DNA of 14,949 nucleotides from an uncultured Lachnospiraceae bacterium (GTDB taxonomy: Bacteria; Bacillota; Clostridia; Lachnospirales; Lachnospiraceae): positions 1 to 14,949 of the forward strand of contig CAJTRU010000079.1 of the NCBI GenBank assembly GCA_910579085.1. Reading direction: 5' to 3'. Each line of letters begins with the position of its first letter. Position 1 is the first letter of the stretch. Below are positions 1-7,371 of the stretch, piece by piece. The position numbers and the translations under genes were made by a program. Below the pieces are notes generated by a model. That model saw nothing but the letters and a program-made list of their open reading frames with translations, was not told where the DNA came from and ran no database searches.

Positions 1-80
1 AGCGTGCCCTGGAATGGAATAATTTAGTGGAACACCAGAAACCCTGCGTCCGCCCTCCAATACAAAATAACTGGAAATTA
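1..80. repeat. Right end of a dispersed palindromic repeat (partial copy)
   Basis: This segment aligns with 5077-5154, the right end of the palindromic element downstream. Both start AGCGTGCCC, both have ATGGAATA shortly after, and both have GAAACC exactly 37 nt from the start of the match. Both then end with a related tail, AATACAAAATAACTGGAAATTA here against AATACAGGATAACTAAAAATTA there (written as a description of 59-80 and 5133-5154). The rest of this copy lies outside the window. It sits 9 nt beyond the stop codon of the minus-strand permease gene, so both visible copies are close to a gene's 3' end. No coding potential is seen. Confidence 0.6.
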
Positions 81-89
81 TTACTATTT

Positions 90-1229
90 TTAACTCTGCC
101 AGTATTTCCTGTATTCGTTTATTCTGCCAGCAAGTATCCTTACCCCTTCTATTGTATGGTTAAATAATCCTTTTTCATAAAATTCTTTAAGAACCATGCC
201 AACAGGTATTCCAATTATAAGCCCAATCATGCCTGTAAGCCTGTAGCCAATAAACATTGATATAAGTGTAAGGAACGGGCTCATCCCTATACTATCACCT
301 ACAAGTTTAGGTTCTAACAGCCTGCGCACAATCATTGTTACAAGATATGCCATAACAAGTGCCAGCGCCTTTAAATACTCACCTGTAATTACAGAATAAA
401 CTGCCCACGGCATAAGCACTGTGCCAGTCCCGATAAATGGCAGGAAATCAAGTATTGCTGTTATAAGTGCAACAGGCACAGCATAATCAACTTTCATAAC
501 TAAAAAGAATAGCAAAAGTATAATAAACATAACAATCATTATCTGGAAACATGCCTTAAGATAACCGCCTATTGCAATAAATACTGTATTCTTAATAATC
601 TCTATTGAGTCACTAATGCCCGCTGGCATACATTTCTTTACAACAGATTTTATTTTATCATTTCCAGCAGTAAAGAAATATGCAATCATAAGTGTAAGAA
701 TTGATATAATAAATGTATCAACAATTGAACTTGCTACTGACCCCACTGCTGATACAGGGCTTGTGCTTAATGAATTAAGCGCTGCCATTATATATTCATT
801 TATTTTACTTTCATTATCCGAAAAGAAATTTTTAATATTAGCTGGTATAATATCATATTTTTCATGAAGGGAAAATGCAAACTGCTGCAAGTTATCCATT
901 ACATTTTCATAAATACCAGGAAGTGTTTCAAACATTGAACTTACTTGTGTAAAAAGTGCAGCTGTTACTGCATATAATAAGCCTGATATCGCAACAATAA
1001 CAAGCACAATTACTATTGCAGACCCATGCTTCCTCATAATTTTAATACGTTTTTCGAGAAAACGCACAAGCGGGTTTGCCATCATGGCAATAATCCATGC
1101 AATAATAAGTGGTGTAAAAAATCTTGCCAGGCGTGGCAGTACAAATACAAGGAATAATATCCCGCATAGCACTATTGCCAGGTGCACACATATCCTTTTG
1201 TATATCTCCGTCCTGCTCTCTTCTTCCAT
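90..1229 (-). CDS. AI-2E family permease, YtvI-like integral membrane protein
   Basis: This is a 379-residue polytopic membrane protein of the AI-2E transporter family. The family includes autoinducer exporters, Na+/H+ antiporters and the Bacillus sporulation protein YtvI, so the substrate cannot be read from sequence. Two hydrophobic hairpins open the protein, followed by a soluble stretch of about 100 residues. The C-terminal half is strongly hydrophobic and carries the family signatures DFLPFIGTGTVLMPW and RRLLEPKLVGDSIGMSP. The DxLPxxGTGT form is closest to YtvI-type members. I chose the ATG at 1229 because a GGAG lies 5 nt before it; the GTG at 1235 would overlap that site. The start is 18 nt after the stop of the DUF368 gene, so the two are probably cotranscribed. 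Family assignment is firm; a sporulation role is inference. Confidence 0.88.
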   Translation of the reverse strand: MEEESRTEIYKRICVHLAIVLCGILFLVFVLPRLARFFTPLIIAWIIAMMANPLVRFLEKRIKIMRKHGSAIVIVLVIVAISGLLYAVTAALFTQVSSMFETLPGIYENVMDNLQQFAFSLHEKYDIIPANIKNFFSDNESKINEYIMAALNSLSTSPVSAVGSVASSIVDTFIISILTLMIAYFFTAGNDKIKSVVKKCMPAGISDSIEIIKNTVFIAIGGYLKACFQIMIVMFIILLLFFLVMKVDYAVPVALITAILDFLPFIGTGTVLMPWAVYSVITGEYLKALALVMAYLVTMIVRRLLEPKLVGDSIGMSPFLTLISMFIGYRLTGMIGLIIGIPVGMVLKEFYEKGLFNHTIEGVRILAGRINEYRKYWQS

Positions 1230-1247
1230 AAGCACTCCAATCTGGTT

Positions 1248-2096
1248 TTACTTGCCAAGCTGCCTTGACGCAGCCACTCCTGCCGCAAGGCAGACAAGCC
1301 CTGTTAAAACCGCTATTATATTAATATTGCCCATATCAGTACCCATAAGTATAACTACTGGTGAGGAAATTACAAGCCCTAATATAGCACAATAAGTATG
1401 TGCCTCAAATTTCTGTAATAATATCTCAATAATTTTTGCAATAACAAAAATCCCGATAACCACACCCATGCCAAAAGGTACAAGTGAACCACATATATTT
1501 AACATTGTATTCCAGTCACGCTCTGCAAGGGCTGTGACAAAATCTGTAATTGCATTTATTATAGGGTTGTAATACCCTAATATCATCATCATCATTGAAC
1601 CACTCACACCTGGAATTACCATAGTTGCAGATGCAAGTATCCCAATAAAAAATATCTTAATAATAGAAATAATGTCCAGTGAAAGCACTACATCCTTGCC
1701 GCTTCCGCCAAAATATTGCATAGCAATAATTGATACAAGGAACAAAAGGAAAAGCAGTATATGTGAAAGCTTCAATGATGTTTTCTTTACATGCTCATAA
1801 AGCATAGGCACACCACCAATTATAAGCCCAATAAATACCATACTTGTCTGGAAAGGAAAGTTTGCATACAATGATTTTATAGAAAACGCAAGACCAACTA
1901 TTCCAATTAACATTCCAATAAAATAAGGCAATAATATCATTATGCTCTTTTTAAGCTGTTTAAACAAATGTGTAATACAAAATATTATATCATCATAAAC
2001 CCCCATAGATACCATCATTGTACCACCACTTACTCCAGGTATTGCATTAGCAACCCCTATTACAACTCCCTTAAGAATATCTTTTAAAAACTTCAT
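1248..2096 (-). CDS. DUF368 membrane protein, PopT-like undecaprenyl-phosphate transporter
   Basis: This is a 282-residue, almost entirely hydrophobic protein. It shows the DUF368 hallmark of two internal copies of a PGVSG motif in re-entrant-like positions: AIPGVSGGTMMV near residue 20 and VIPGVSGSMMMM near residue 165. DUF368 proteins (PopT) are known, alongside DedA proteins, to recycle the lipid carrier undecaprenyl phosphate across the cytoplasmic membrane for peptidoglycan and teichoic acid synthesis. I chose the ATG at 2096, which follows GGAAAGGTG at normal spacing, over an in-frame ATG at 2114 that precedes this site. It is the first gene of a probable two-gene operon with the AI-2E permease. 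A TTGAGT-17-TATAAT promoter lies upstream. The substrate is inferred from the family. Confidence 0.88.
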   Translation of the reverse strand: MKFLKDILKGVVIGVANAIPGVSGGTMMVSMGVYDDIIFCITHLFKQLKKSIMILLPYFIGMLIGIVGLAFSIKSLYANFPFQTSMVFIGLIIGGVPMLYEHVKKTSLKLSHILLFLLFLVSIIAMQYFGGSGKDVVLSLDIISIIKIFFIGILASATMVIPGVSGSMMMMILGYYNPIINAITDFVTALAERDWNTMLNICGSLVPFGMGVVIGIFVIAKIIEILLQKFEAHTYCAILGLVISSPVVILMGTDMGNINIIAVLTGLVCLAAGVAASRQLGK

Positions 2097-2153
2097 TGTC
2101 ACCTTTCCTTCCATAAATTATTAAAAAAATTGTAATCATTGCTCACAGAATAT

Positions 2154-2184
2154 TTGACTTTTTGCTAAATTTCTGCCACACTAT
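2154..2184 (+). promoter_or_regulatory. Weak candidate promoter for the C1 peptidase gene
   Basis: A good -35 element, TTGACT (2154-2159), is followed 19 bp later by CACTAT (2179-2184), a poor -10 at a long spacing. It is the best plus-strand candidate in the 247-bp divergent region. The predicted leader would be about 150 nt. Another -10-like TATAAG at 2216-2221 has no matching -35. Confidence 0.25.
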
Positions 2185-2230
2185 TCATGTAAGTTCTTAT
2201 TACTACTAACTATTGTATAAGGATTTTAGA

Positions 2231-2259
2231 ATTATATCACAGAAAATAATTTAACTCAA
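2231..2259 (-). promoter_or_regulatory. Sigma-A type promoter for the DUF368-permease operon
   Basis: Read on the minus strand, TTGAGT (2259-2254) is separated by 17 bp from a perfect TATAAT (2236-2231). The start point would fall near 2224 and give a leader of about 125 nt before the ATG at 2096. No riboswitch-like structure is evident in that leader. Confidence 0.5.
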
Positions 2260-2343
2260 TCTATTAAACAACATTAACAAAATATTAATAATTATGGACA
2301 GAAACAATTTCCATACATAACAGTTATAGAAAGGAAAATGTTT

Positions 2344-4707
2344 ATGGTTAAAATCAAAATTTCCAGGTACATAAGCCTGCTTTTAGCAGCAAGCATTACA
2401 TTTACAGGCACAAGCACAGATGTTTCTGCCGCACAGGATAGTAATACTGAAGCCCTTAATGTGCTGTCAAGAGTTATAGAAAGTGAAAATAATGGCCTTT
2501 TAAGGTATTCCTATGTAGATGAAGATGGCAAAAAGCAGATACTTTCTTCAGCAACACCAGATGAAGAAACAGGTTTAAGGCAGGCATCTAACCTGCCAGC
2601 CAGATATGACCTGCATACCAGCAGCCTGTCAACATCCATTAAAGACCAGGGTGTTACCGGAGCCTGCTGGGCATTTGCTGCAATTAAAGCTTCAGAGTCA
2701 AACTCAATACTTAAAAATATTACAGACAGCAATAACACTGATTTTTCAGAAAGCCACCTTACATGGTATTCATACAATGGCATTACAGACAGGGCAAGCA
2801 CTATGTATGGCGACAGCATAACACCTGTTTCAGCACCATCTAATATACCACATATTTTTCCATCATTTGAAAATGCATCTTCCACAATGCCTACAGCATA
2901 TGACATCGGAGGAAATGCCCTTACCGCAATAGGTACACTTGCGCAATGGTCTGGAATAGAAACAGAAGCTAATGCACCATTTAAAGCAGACAGCTACAAG
3001 GAAGAATATGAAATGGCAAGCGGCATGGCAGCAAATAACAGTACTTCCCGCTATAGTTCTGTTGCACACCTGCAAAACTCTGAATGTTATGATAACAGCT
3101 CCAGGACACAGATTAAAAGGGCATTAATGGAACATGGTGCTATAGATATATCTATGTTCTATGATGCCGCTGGCTTTGAAAATAATACACTTAGTGGCAA
3201 ATCCTTCTACCAGACAAAATATTCTGGCGCAATGGCACAGCGTATGGCTAACCATTGTGTAACTATAGTTGGATGGGATGACAATTATTCAAAAAACAAC
3301 TTCAAGAACAAGCCTTCTGATAATGGTGCATGGCTTATTGCAAACAGCTATGGCACCAAATACAACGATAATGGGTATTTCTGGTTATCATATTATGAAC
3401 CATCAATATGTGATATTTTTACATTTGATGTAGAGCCAGTCTCCAATTATGATAATAACTACCAATATGACGGAATTGGCTATGGTGATACAGTTTATAT
3501 AAAGAATAAAAAAATCCAGGGTGCAAATGTATTTACAGCAGACAATGACAGCAAACAGGAACTAAAGGCTGTATCATTCTACACTCTTACAGACAAACAG
3601 TCATACAATATTAAAGTATATAAAAACGTTTCCGGCAGTTCGCCTGTGAATGGCACACTTGTTAAAGAATGTACAACAAACGGTACTGCCCAGTTCAGCG
3701 GATACCATACAGTAACATTGCCAGAAAGCTGCACAATCAACCCAGGTGAAAAGTTCTCGGTTGTAATAACTTATAAATACAACTCTTCTACTGGCAGCCA
3801 GGCATATCTCCCAGTAGAAGGACAGAATATAGCATCAAGCAGTGTAAGGTATAATTACTCATCCAAAAAAGGGCAGAGCTACTATTACCTCAACAGCAAA
3901 TGGCATGACGCATCAACAAAAGGCTTAAATAATATATGTATTAAAGCATTTACAACTGATTTAGACAAGACTAATGTAACACCTTCTGCCACACCAGCAG
4001 CAACAGAAACACCAGCACCATCTGTTACACCAGGTGCAATTGCAAGCACACAACCGGCTGGCACACCTGCACCTGTAACTTCCAGCACACCTGCTGCAAG
4101 TGAAGAACCTGTAAATACAAGTGAACCACCTGCCAGCACAACCGAACCTCCTTCAGCAACCTCTGCACCTGGAGCAAGTGCACTTCCAGTACCTACTGGT
4201 TCACTTATACTCACCACAGCCAGGATAAAAATATCCAGAAATTCTGTTACCCTGGGTAAAAATGAAGATTATAAACTGGGAGTTTCAATAAGTGGCGGTT
4301 CAACCTTATCAGTAAAAAATATAAAATATACAAGCAGCAATAATAAAATTGCCGTTGTAGACAGCGCTGGTGTAGTTACCGCAAAATCTGCCGGCACTGC
4401 CGTTATAACGGCATTTATGGACAGGGCAGAACCTGCAAGAATAGAAATTACTGTAAAAAAAGCACCTTCTAAAATTACACTTGCAGCACCCTCACATAAA
4501 AAAATTAAAAGAGGCAATACTTTTAAAATCACAGCAAAAGTTCCATCTGGAAGTGCAAGCTACCATTTTAAATATTCCTCTTCCAACAAAAAAGTTGCCA
4601 AGGTAAATAAAAGCGGAAAAGTAACAGCAGTAAAAAAAGGGACAGCAGTAATAACTGTAAAAACATATAACAATAAAAGGGCTACAATAAAAATAACTGT
4701 ACGGTAA
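2344..4707 (+). CDS. Secreted papain-like (C1 family) cysteine peptidase with lectin-like and Ig-like domains
   Basis: This is a 787-residue extracellular peptidase. A Lys/Arg-rich start and a hydrophobic stretch form a signal peptide ending near DVSA-AQ. The peptidase domain (about 75-365) has the papain features: Gln102 in DQG, Cys108 in GACWAF, His304 in ANHCVTIVGWDD and Asn334 in IANSYGT. Residues about 370-540 (from YGDTVYI on) resemble the lectin-like domain often found after such peptidases. A Pro/Thr/Ala/Ser linker (about 545-620) precedes two Big_2-type Ig-like repeats (about 622-705 and 707-787), each with SSN.K.A.V..G.V.A...GTA.I. No LPXTG motif or C-terminal membrane anchor is present. 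The ATG at 2344 has AAGG at better spacing than the ATG at 2338; either is possible. Likely a secreted protein or peptide degrader. Confidence 0.92.
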   Translation: MVKIKISRYISLLLAASITFTGTSTDVSAAQDSNTEALNVLSRVIESENNGLLRYSYVDEDGKKQILSSATPDEETGLRQASNLPARYDLHTSSLSTSIKDQGVTGACWAFAAIKASESNSILKNITDSNNTDFSESHLTWYSYNGITDRASTMYGDSITPVSAPSNIPHIFPSFENASSTMPTAYDIGGNALTAIGTLAQWSGIETEANAPFKADSYKEEYEMASGMAANNSTSRYSSVAHLQNSECYDNSSRTQIKRALMEHGAIDISMFYDAAGFENNTLSGKSFYQTKYSGAMAQRMANHCVTIVGWDDNYSKNNFKNKPSDNGAWLIANSYGTKYNDNGYFWLSYYEPSICDIFTFDVEPVSNYDNNYQYDGIGYGDTVYIKNKKIQGANVFTADNDSKQELKAVSFYTLTDKQSYNIKVYKNVSGSSPVNGTLVKECTTNGTAQFSGYHTVTLPESCTINPGEKFSVVITYKYNSSTGSQAYLPVEGQNIASSSVRYNYSSKKGQSYYYLNSKWHDASTKGLNNICIKAFTTDLDKTNVTPSATPAATETPAPSVTPGAIASTQPAGTPAPVTSSTPAASEEPVNTSEPPASTTEPPSATSAPGASALPVPTGSLILTTARIKISRNSVTLGKNEDYKLGVSISGGSTLSVKNIKYTSSNNKIAVVDSAGVVTAKSAGTAVITAFMDRAEPARIEITVKKAPSKITLAAPSHKKIKRGNTFKITAKVPSGSASYHFKYSSSNKKVAKVNKSGKVTAVKKGTAVITVKTYNNKRATIKITVR

Positions 4708-5154
4708 TTTTTAGTTATCCTTTACTAAAAAATGACACAGGATTTCCGTATCCAGCTAAAACATTTTCCATACAGGTTAAAATAATAATTTACTCTAAAA
4801 ATTATATTGGATAACAGAGTATTCAGAAGCCAAATATAATTTTTAGTAATGTATTATGGAAATTATAAATATAATTTGATTTGCATTTCTGGGATATGTT
4901 ATTTTGGGGTATTTTTATATAAAACAGGTTTCGTGTGCCATATGCCAGCAATTATTCCATAAAAGGGGCACTTTAACCCCGCCGGCATTTAAGCCCATAT
5001 ATATTCCAGGGAAACGTAAGTTTTATCTGGAATATATATGGGCTTTATGTGCCACTGCGTGGGTTAACGTAGCGGAAGCGTGCCCCTGTATGGAATATTC
5101 TGGCACTGGTACAGAAACCGTCAATTTAAATAAATACAGGATAACTAAAAATTA
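4705..5154. repeat. MITE-like element with perfect 16-bp terminal inverted repeats
   Basis: TAATTTTTAGTTATCC at 4705-4720 is the exact reverse complement of GGATAACTAAAAATTA at 5139-5154. The outer TA could be a TA target duplication, as with mariner/IS630-type MITEs, but this is inference. The 10-bp word TAATTTTTAG occurs four times in alternating orientation: 4705-4714 (+), 4795-4804 (-), 4837-4846 (+) and 5145-5154 (-). The interval could therefore be two adjacent units of 100 and 318 bp. The two inner words belong to a further inverted repeat, 4795-4810 against 4830-4846. The first three bases are the stop codon of the C1 peptidase gene. No transposase is encoded. The right end matches positions 1-80, which argues that it is a repeated element. 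Confidence 0.55.
4909..5137. repeat. Long imperfect palindrome (about 230 nt hairpin)
   Basis: The centre is a perfect 19-bp inverted repeat (4991-5009 with 5027-5045) around a 17-nt loop. Complementarity continues outward with interruptions. GGCA..TTAACCC near 4970-4987 pairs with GGGTTAA..GCC near 5050-5067; GGGGCAC (4964-4970) with GTGCCCC (5080-5086); TATTCCAT with ATGGAATA; GGTTTC (4927-4932) with GAAACC (5114-5119); and GTATTT (4909-4914) with AAATAC (5132-5137). The right arm has about 11 extra bases (GTAGCGGAAGC region). Each arm can also fold alone through GTGCC/GGCAC, so cruciform or alternative RNA folds are possible. It is richer in G+C than its flanks. Confidence 0.65.
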
Positions 5155-5159
5155 TCCTG
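5137..5159. other. Small hairpin at the right end of the repeat element
   Basis: CAGGATAA (5137-5144) pairs perfectly with TTATCCTG (5152-5159) around a 7-nt A-rich loop. It overlaps the right terminal repeat, lies about 70 nt before the DMT transporter start, and is followed by a weak T-rich stretch. It could terminate transcription from the palindrome, but the U-tract is poor. Confidence 0.35.
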
Positions 5160-5227
5160 CCATATTATTTTCCAGAAACCAAGTAATAATAATTGCAATT
5201 AGACATAATAAAGAAGTGGTAATTAAA

Positions 5228-6106
5228 ATGAAAGAAAAGAATAAAGGAATTTTATGTATAATATGTGCAGCTTTTTTCTTTGCACTTATGAATTTATTTG
5301 TTAAGATGTCAGGTGATATCCCGACTTTGCAGAAAGCGTTTTTCAGAAATATTGTTGCTGTATTTTTCTCACTAGCACTAATAATTAAAAACCAGGTTAA
5401 AATCACTGGATGCAAGGGAAACTGGCATCTGGTATTTTTGCGTTCAGCTTTTGGCACTCTTGGCCTGGTATTTAACTTTTATGCCATTGACCACTTAAAT
5501 ATTTCTGATGCATCAATGCTTAATAAGCTTTCACCATTTTTTGCCATACTGTTCTCTTATTTTATATTAAGGGAAAAGGCAAAACCATACCAGCTTGCCT
5601 GTGTTTTTGCCGCACTGGCTGGTACTTTGTTTATATTAAAACCAGGGGTTTTATTGCCATCTGGCAATAGCCAGTTTATACCATTTCCTGCACTTATAGG
5701 ACTTTTAAGTGGCATGAGTGCAGGTTTAGCCTATACATTGTTACGCAAAGCGGCTGGAAAGGGTGTGCCAGGCAATTTTATTGTATTTTTCTTCTCCCTG
5801 TTCTCATGCCTGTGTTCACTTCCATATTGTATAATAAACTATACCCCAATGGATTTAAAACAGCTCGTATTCCTGCTTCTGGCAGGGCTTGCCGCAACAG
5901 GTGGCCAGTTTTCAATTACTGCTGCATACACATTTGCACCAGCTAACGAACTGTCAGTTTATGACTATTCCCAGGTAATATTTGCAGGCATACTAGGATT
6001 TTTCTTCCTTGGTGAAATGCCCGATGTGTTAAGTTATATTGGATATGTGGTTATAACCAGTGCATCAGCCGTCATGTTCGTTCTGCGCAACAGGAGGGAT
6101 TCCTAA
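5228..6106 (+). CDS. EamA/DMT superfamily transporter
   Basis: This is a 292-residue membrane protein of the drug/metabolite transporter type. It has ten predicted hydrophobic segments arranged as two EamA repeats (about 7-135 and 155-290). Typical features are FFFALMNLFVK in helix 1, FRNIVA in helix 2, NKLSPFFAILFSYFILREK closing the first half, and YDYSQVIFAGILGFFFLGE in the second half. Members export amino acids, nucleotides or other metabolites, and the substrate is not predictable here. The open frame continues upstream to 4904 through the palindrome, but that part lacks family similarity. The ATG at 5228 begins the canonical first helix and has a weak GAAGTGG site. The last 42 bp overlap the convergent exonuclease gene. 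Confidence 0.85.
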   Translation: MKEKNKGILCIICAAFFFALMNLFVKMSGDIPTLQKAFFRNIVAVFFSLALIIKNQVKITGCKGNWHLVFLRSAFGTLGLVFNFYAIDHLNISDASMLNKLSPFFAILFSYFILREKAKPYQLACVFAALAGTLFILKPGVLLPSGNSQFIPFPALIGLLSGMSAGLAYTLLRKAAGKGVPGNFIVFFFSLFSCLCSLPYCIINYTPMDLKQLVFLLLAGLAATGGQFSITAAYTFAPANELSVYDYSQVIFAGILGFFFLGEMPDVLSYIGYVVITSASAVMFVLRNRRDS

Positions 6107-6751
6107 CGTATCAGCAAAAAATTCAGGACACATTTCCAAAAGTGTGTTCCCTTCCCTGGCAGGACTGAACAAATCAAGCACCGGTTTCATAACACGCCCA
6201 AATTTCTCAGGGTCTTTGGACAGACGGAGTATTTCTGCAGTATTTACAGCATCCGACAGGGCTGTATGCTCTGCACCTGTAAACTTATAATCTGCTGCCT
6301 GCACCGCCTGTTTTAACTTAATCTTCTTTTCAATCCTTAAAAGCTTGCTGTATTCAAGCTGGAAGTCTATCCAGTTCTCCGCCATCCTGCCTATAATTTT
6401 ACCTTTATAACCTTTAAAATCTGCTTCCACCTGGAACTGGTGGATATCGGACATGCTCCATGAATAAAAAGTTGTCTTTTCAGTTCCTATCCATTCGCTA
6501 AAATCATCCAGTGCCTCAAAAAAACAAGGTGCACCCTCAAGTTTGTCATCTGTAATGCCAGTAAGCTTTATTATCCTGCTGTTCATTTTACCAAATGAAG
6601 GGCTTACATAAGTCTGGTACTGGTCAGTCACATCAAATTTGTCATCCATCTTTACAGCACCAATTTCTATAAGTTCACTTGACAGCTTTTTATCTTCGTG
6701 ATACTGTTTATCTATTTTATTCATCTCTAAATCTATCATGATATGGTTCAC
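6065..6751 (-). CDS. DEDDh-family 3'-5' exonuclease
   Basis: This is a 228-residue protein of the RNase T/DnaQ exonuclease fold. The four acidic metal ligands and the catalytic His of the DEDDh type are visible: Asp7 and Glu9 in MIDLEMN (Exo I), Asp102 in WSMSDIHQF (Exo II), and His162 and Asp167 in AEHTALSDAVNTAEI (Exo III). It resembles stand-alone KapD/ERI-like exonucleases more than polymerase epsilon subunits, so RNA or short single-stranded nucleic acid is a likely substrate (inference). I chose the GTG at 6751, which follows GGAAGGAAGTGG. A TTG at 6772 would lie only 2 nt from the predicted transcription start. The 3' end overlaps the DMT transporter gene tail to tail by 42 bp. Confidence 0.85.
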   Translation of the reverse strand: MNHIMIDLEMNKIDKQYHEDKKLSSELIEIGAVKMDDKFDVTDQYQTYVSPSFGKMNSRIIKLTGITDDKLEGAPCFFEALDDFSEWIGTEKTTFYSWSMSDIHQFQVEADFKGYKGKIIGRMAENWIDFQLEYSKLLRIEKKIKLKQAVQAADYKFTGAEHTALSDAVNTAEILRLSKDPEKFGRVMKPVLDLFSPAREGNTLLEMCPEFFADTLGIPPVAQNEHDG

Positions 6752-6780
6752 AAGTCCACTTCCTTCCGCCAATTATATAT

Positions 6781-6806
6781 ATTGTAGCACAAATTTCACA
6801 ATATTT
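6781..6806 (-). promoter_or_regulatory. Extended -10 promoter for the exonuclease gene
   Basis: Read on the minus strand, TACAAT (6786-6781) is directly preceded by TGC, giving an extended -10. No good -35 is found (TTTAAA at 17 bp). The predicted start near 6774 leaves a leader of about 23 nt before the GTG at 6751. Confidence 0.4.
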
Positions 6807-6986
6807 AAACATTTTATTAATTTTGCACTAATTATCCAATTTTTTTTGTATATTTTCCCAATGCCGCTTATGCTGTTTTCTGTAATTCTGTCCACTTTTG
6901 TGAAAATATTATAAAATAAAAAATTTTTTCTGCTTTAAACATTGTTTACTTTTTACATTGGTTTTTCGTCTAAAAGCCCTGTAAAA

Positions 6987-7015
6987 TTGACTTTTTTGTA
7001 ATTTTGTGCTAAATT
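6987..7015 (+). promoter_or_regulatory. Strong promoter of the veg gene
   Basis: TTGACT (6987-6992) is followed after 17 bp by TAAATT (7010-7015), and TG at 7007-7008 makes an extended -10. The leader would be about 50 nt. In Bacillus the veg promoter is known for its strength. Confidence 0.65.
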
Positions 7016-7071
7016 AGCTTATGTAATATTAAAGATTATTGTAGACATACAACGAAAGGCAAAGGTGAAAA

Positions 7072-7311
7072 ATGAGCCAGACAGATATAAACAAGGTAAA
7101 GTTATCCGTTGATAAAAATATTGGCAGCAAAGTTAAAATCCGCGCAAACCGTGGCAGACATAAAATTGATGTAACTGAAGGTGTTATATGCCAGACTTAT
7201 CCCAGCATATTCCTTATCCAGGTTGAAAACAAACTAGATAACACTGTCCACACAATTTCTTTCAGCTATACAGATGTATTAACAAAAGATGTACAAATGC
7301 AGCTTATATAA
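7072..7311 (+). CDS. veg: Veg family protein
   Basis: This is a 79-residue protein matching the small Veg (DUF1021) family throughout. It has an N-terminal helix, then KIRANRGRHK, the core ICQTYPSIFLIQV, and a C-terminal FSYTDVLT motif equivalent to SYADILT in Bacillus Veg. Veg is highly expressed and widely conserved in Firmicutes. In Bacillus subtilis it stimulates biofilm formation by antagonising the repressor SinR, but its mechanism in Clostridia is unknown. The ATG follows AAAGGTG at good spacing. It is monocistronic, with its own promoter and an 18-bp hairpin 20 nt past the stop codon. Confidence 0.93.
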   Translation: MSQTDINKVKLSVDKNIGSKVKIRANRGRHKIDVTEGVICQTYPSIFLIQVENKLDNTVHTISFSYTDVLTKDVQMQLI

Positions 7312-7330
7312 CTTATATATTGTTCTTATA

Positions 7331-7369
7331 ACAACAGGAGTAATCTTTATTAAAGATTACTCCTGTTGT
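7331..7369. terminator. Hairpin between convergent veg and CheA-like genes, probable bidirectional terminator
   Basis: A perfect 18-bp stem (7331-7348 with 7352-7369) has a 3-nt loop. It lies 20 nt past the veg stop and 3 nt past the stop of the minus-strand gene. Neither side has a strong U-tract (ATTTACAT on the plus strand), so intrinsic termination may be partial. The stem could also protect the 3' ends. Confidence 0.65.
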
Positions 7370-7371
7370 AT

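Larger units (their letters stand above)
6752..7071. other. Divergent intergenic region between exonuclease and veg genes
   Basis: This very A+T-rich region of about 320 bp holds the extended -10 promoter of the exonuclease at its left edge and the veg promoter at its right. The middle (about 6810-6980) contains T-runs but no open frame with coding character and no clear hairpin. Nothing further is identified. Confidence 0.6.

Noticed and set aside
3885..4217. Minus-strand frame rich in Gly/Val/Ala opposite the peptidase linker
   Set aside because: It is the complement of the Pro/Thr/Ala repeat linker and has no ribosome binding site or family similarity.
4708..4731. TTTTTAGT / ACTAAAAA hairpin after the peptidase gene as a terminator
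   Set aside because: The stem is almost all A-T and is not followed by a T-run; the left arm is better explained as part of the 16-bp terminal repeat.
4904..5227. Upstream extension of the DMT transporter frame from a TTG at 4904
   Set aside because: It reads through the long palindrome, has no ribosome binding site and no transporter similarity; the first transmembrane helix begins at the ATG at 5228.
6752..6772. TTG start of the exonuclease at 6772
   Set aside because: The ribosome binding site GGAAGGAAGTGG lies inside this stretch and fits the GTG at 6751; the predicted transcription start is only 2 nt from the TTG.
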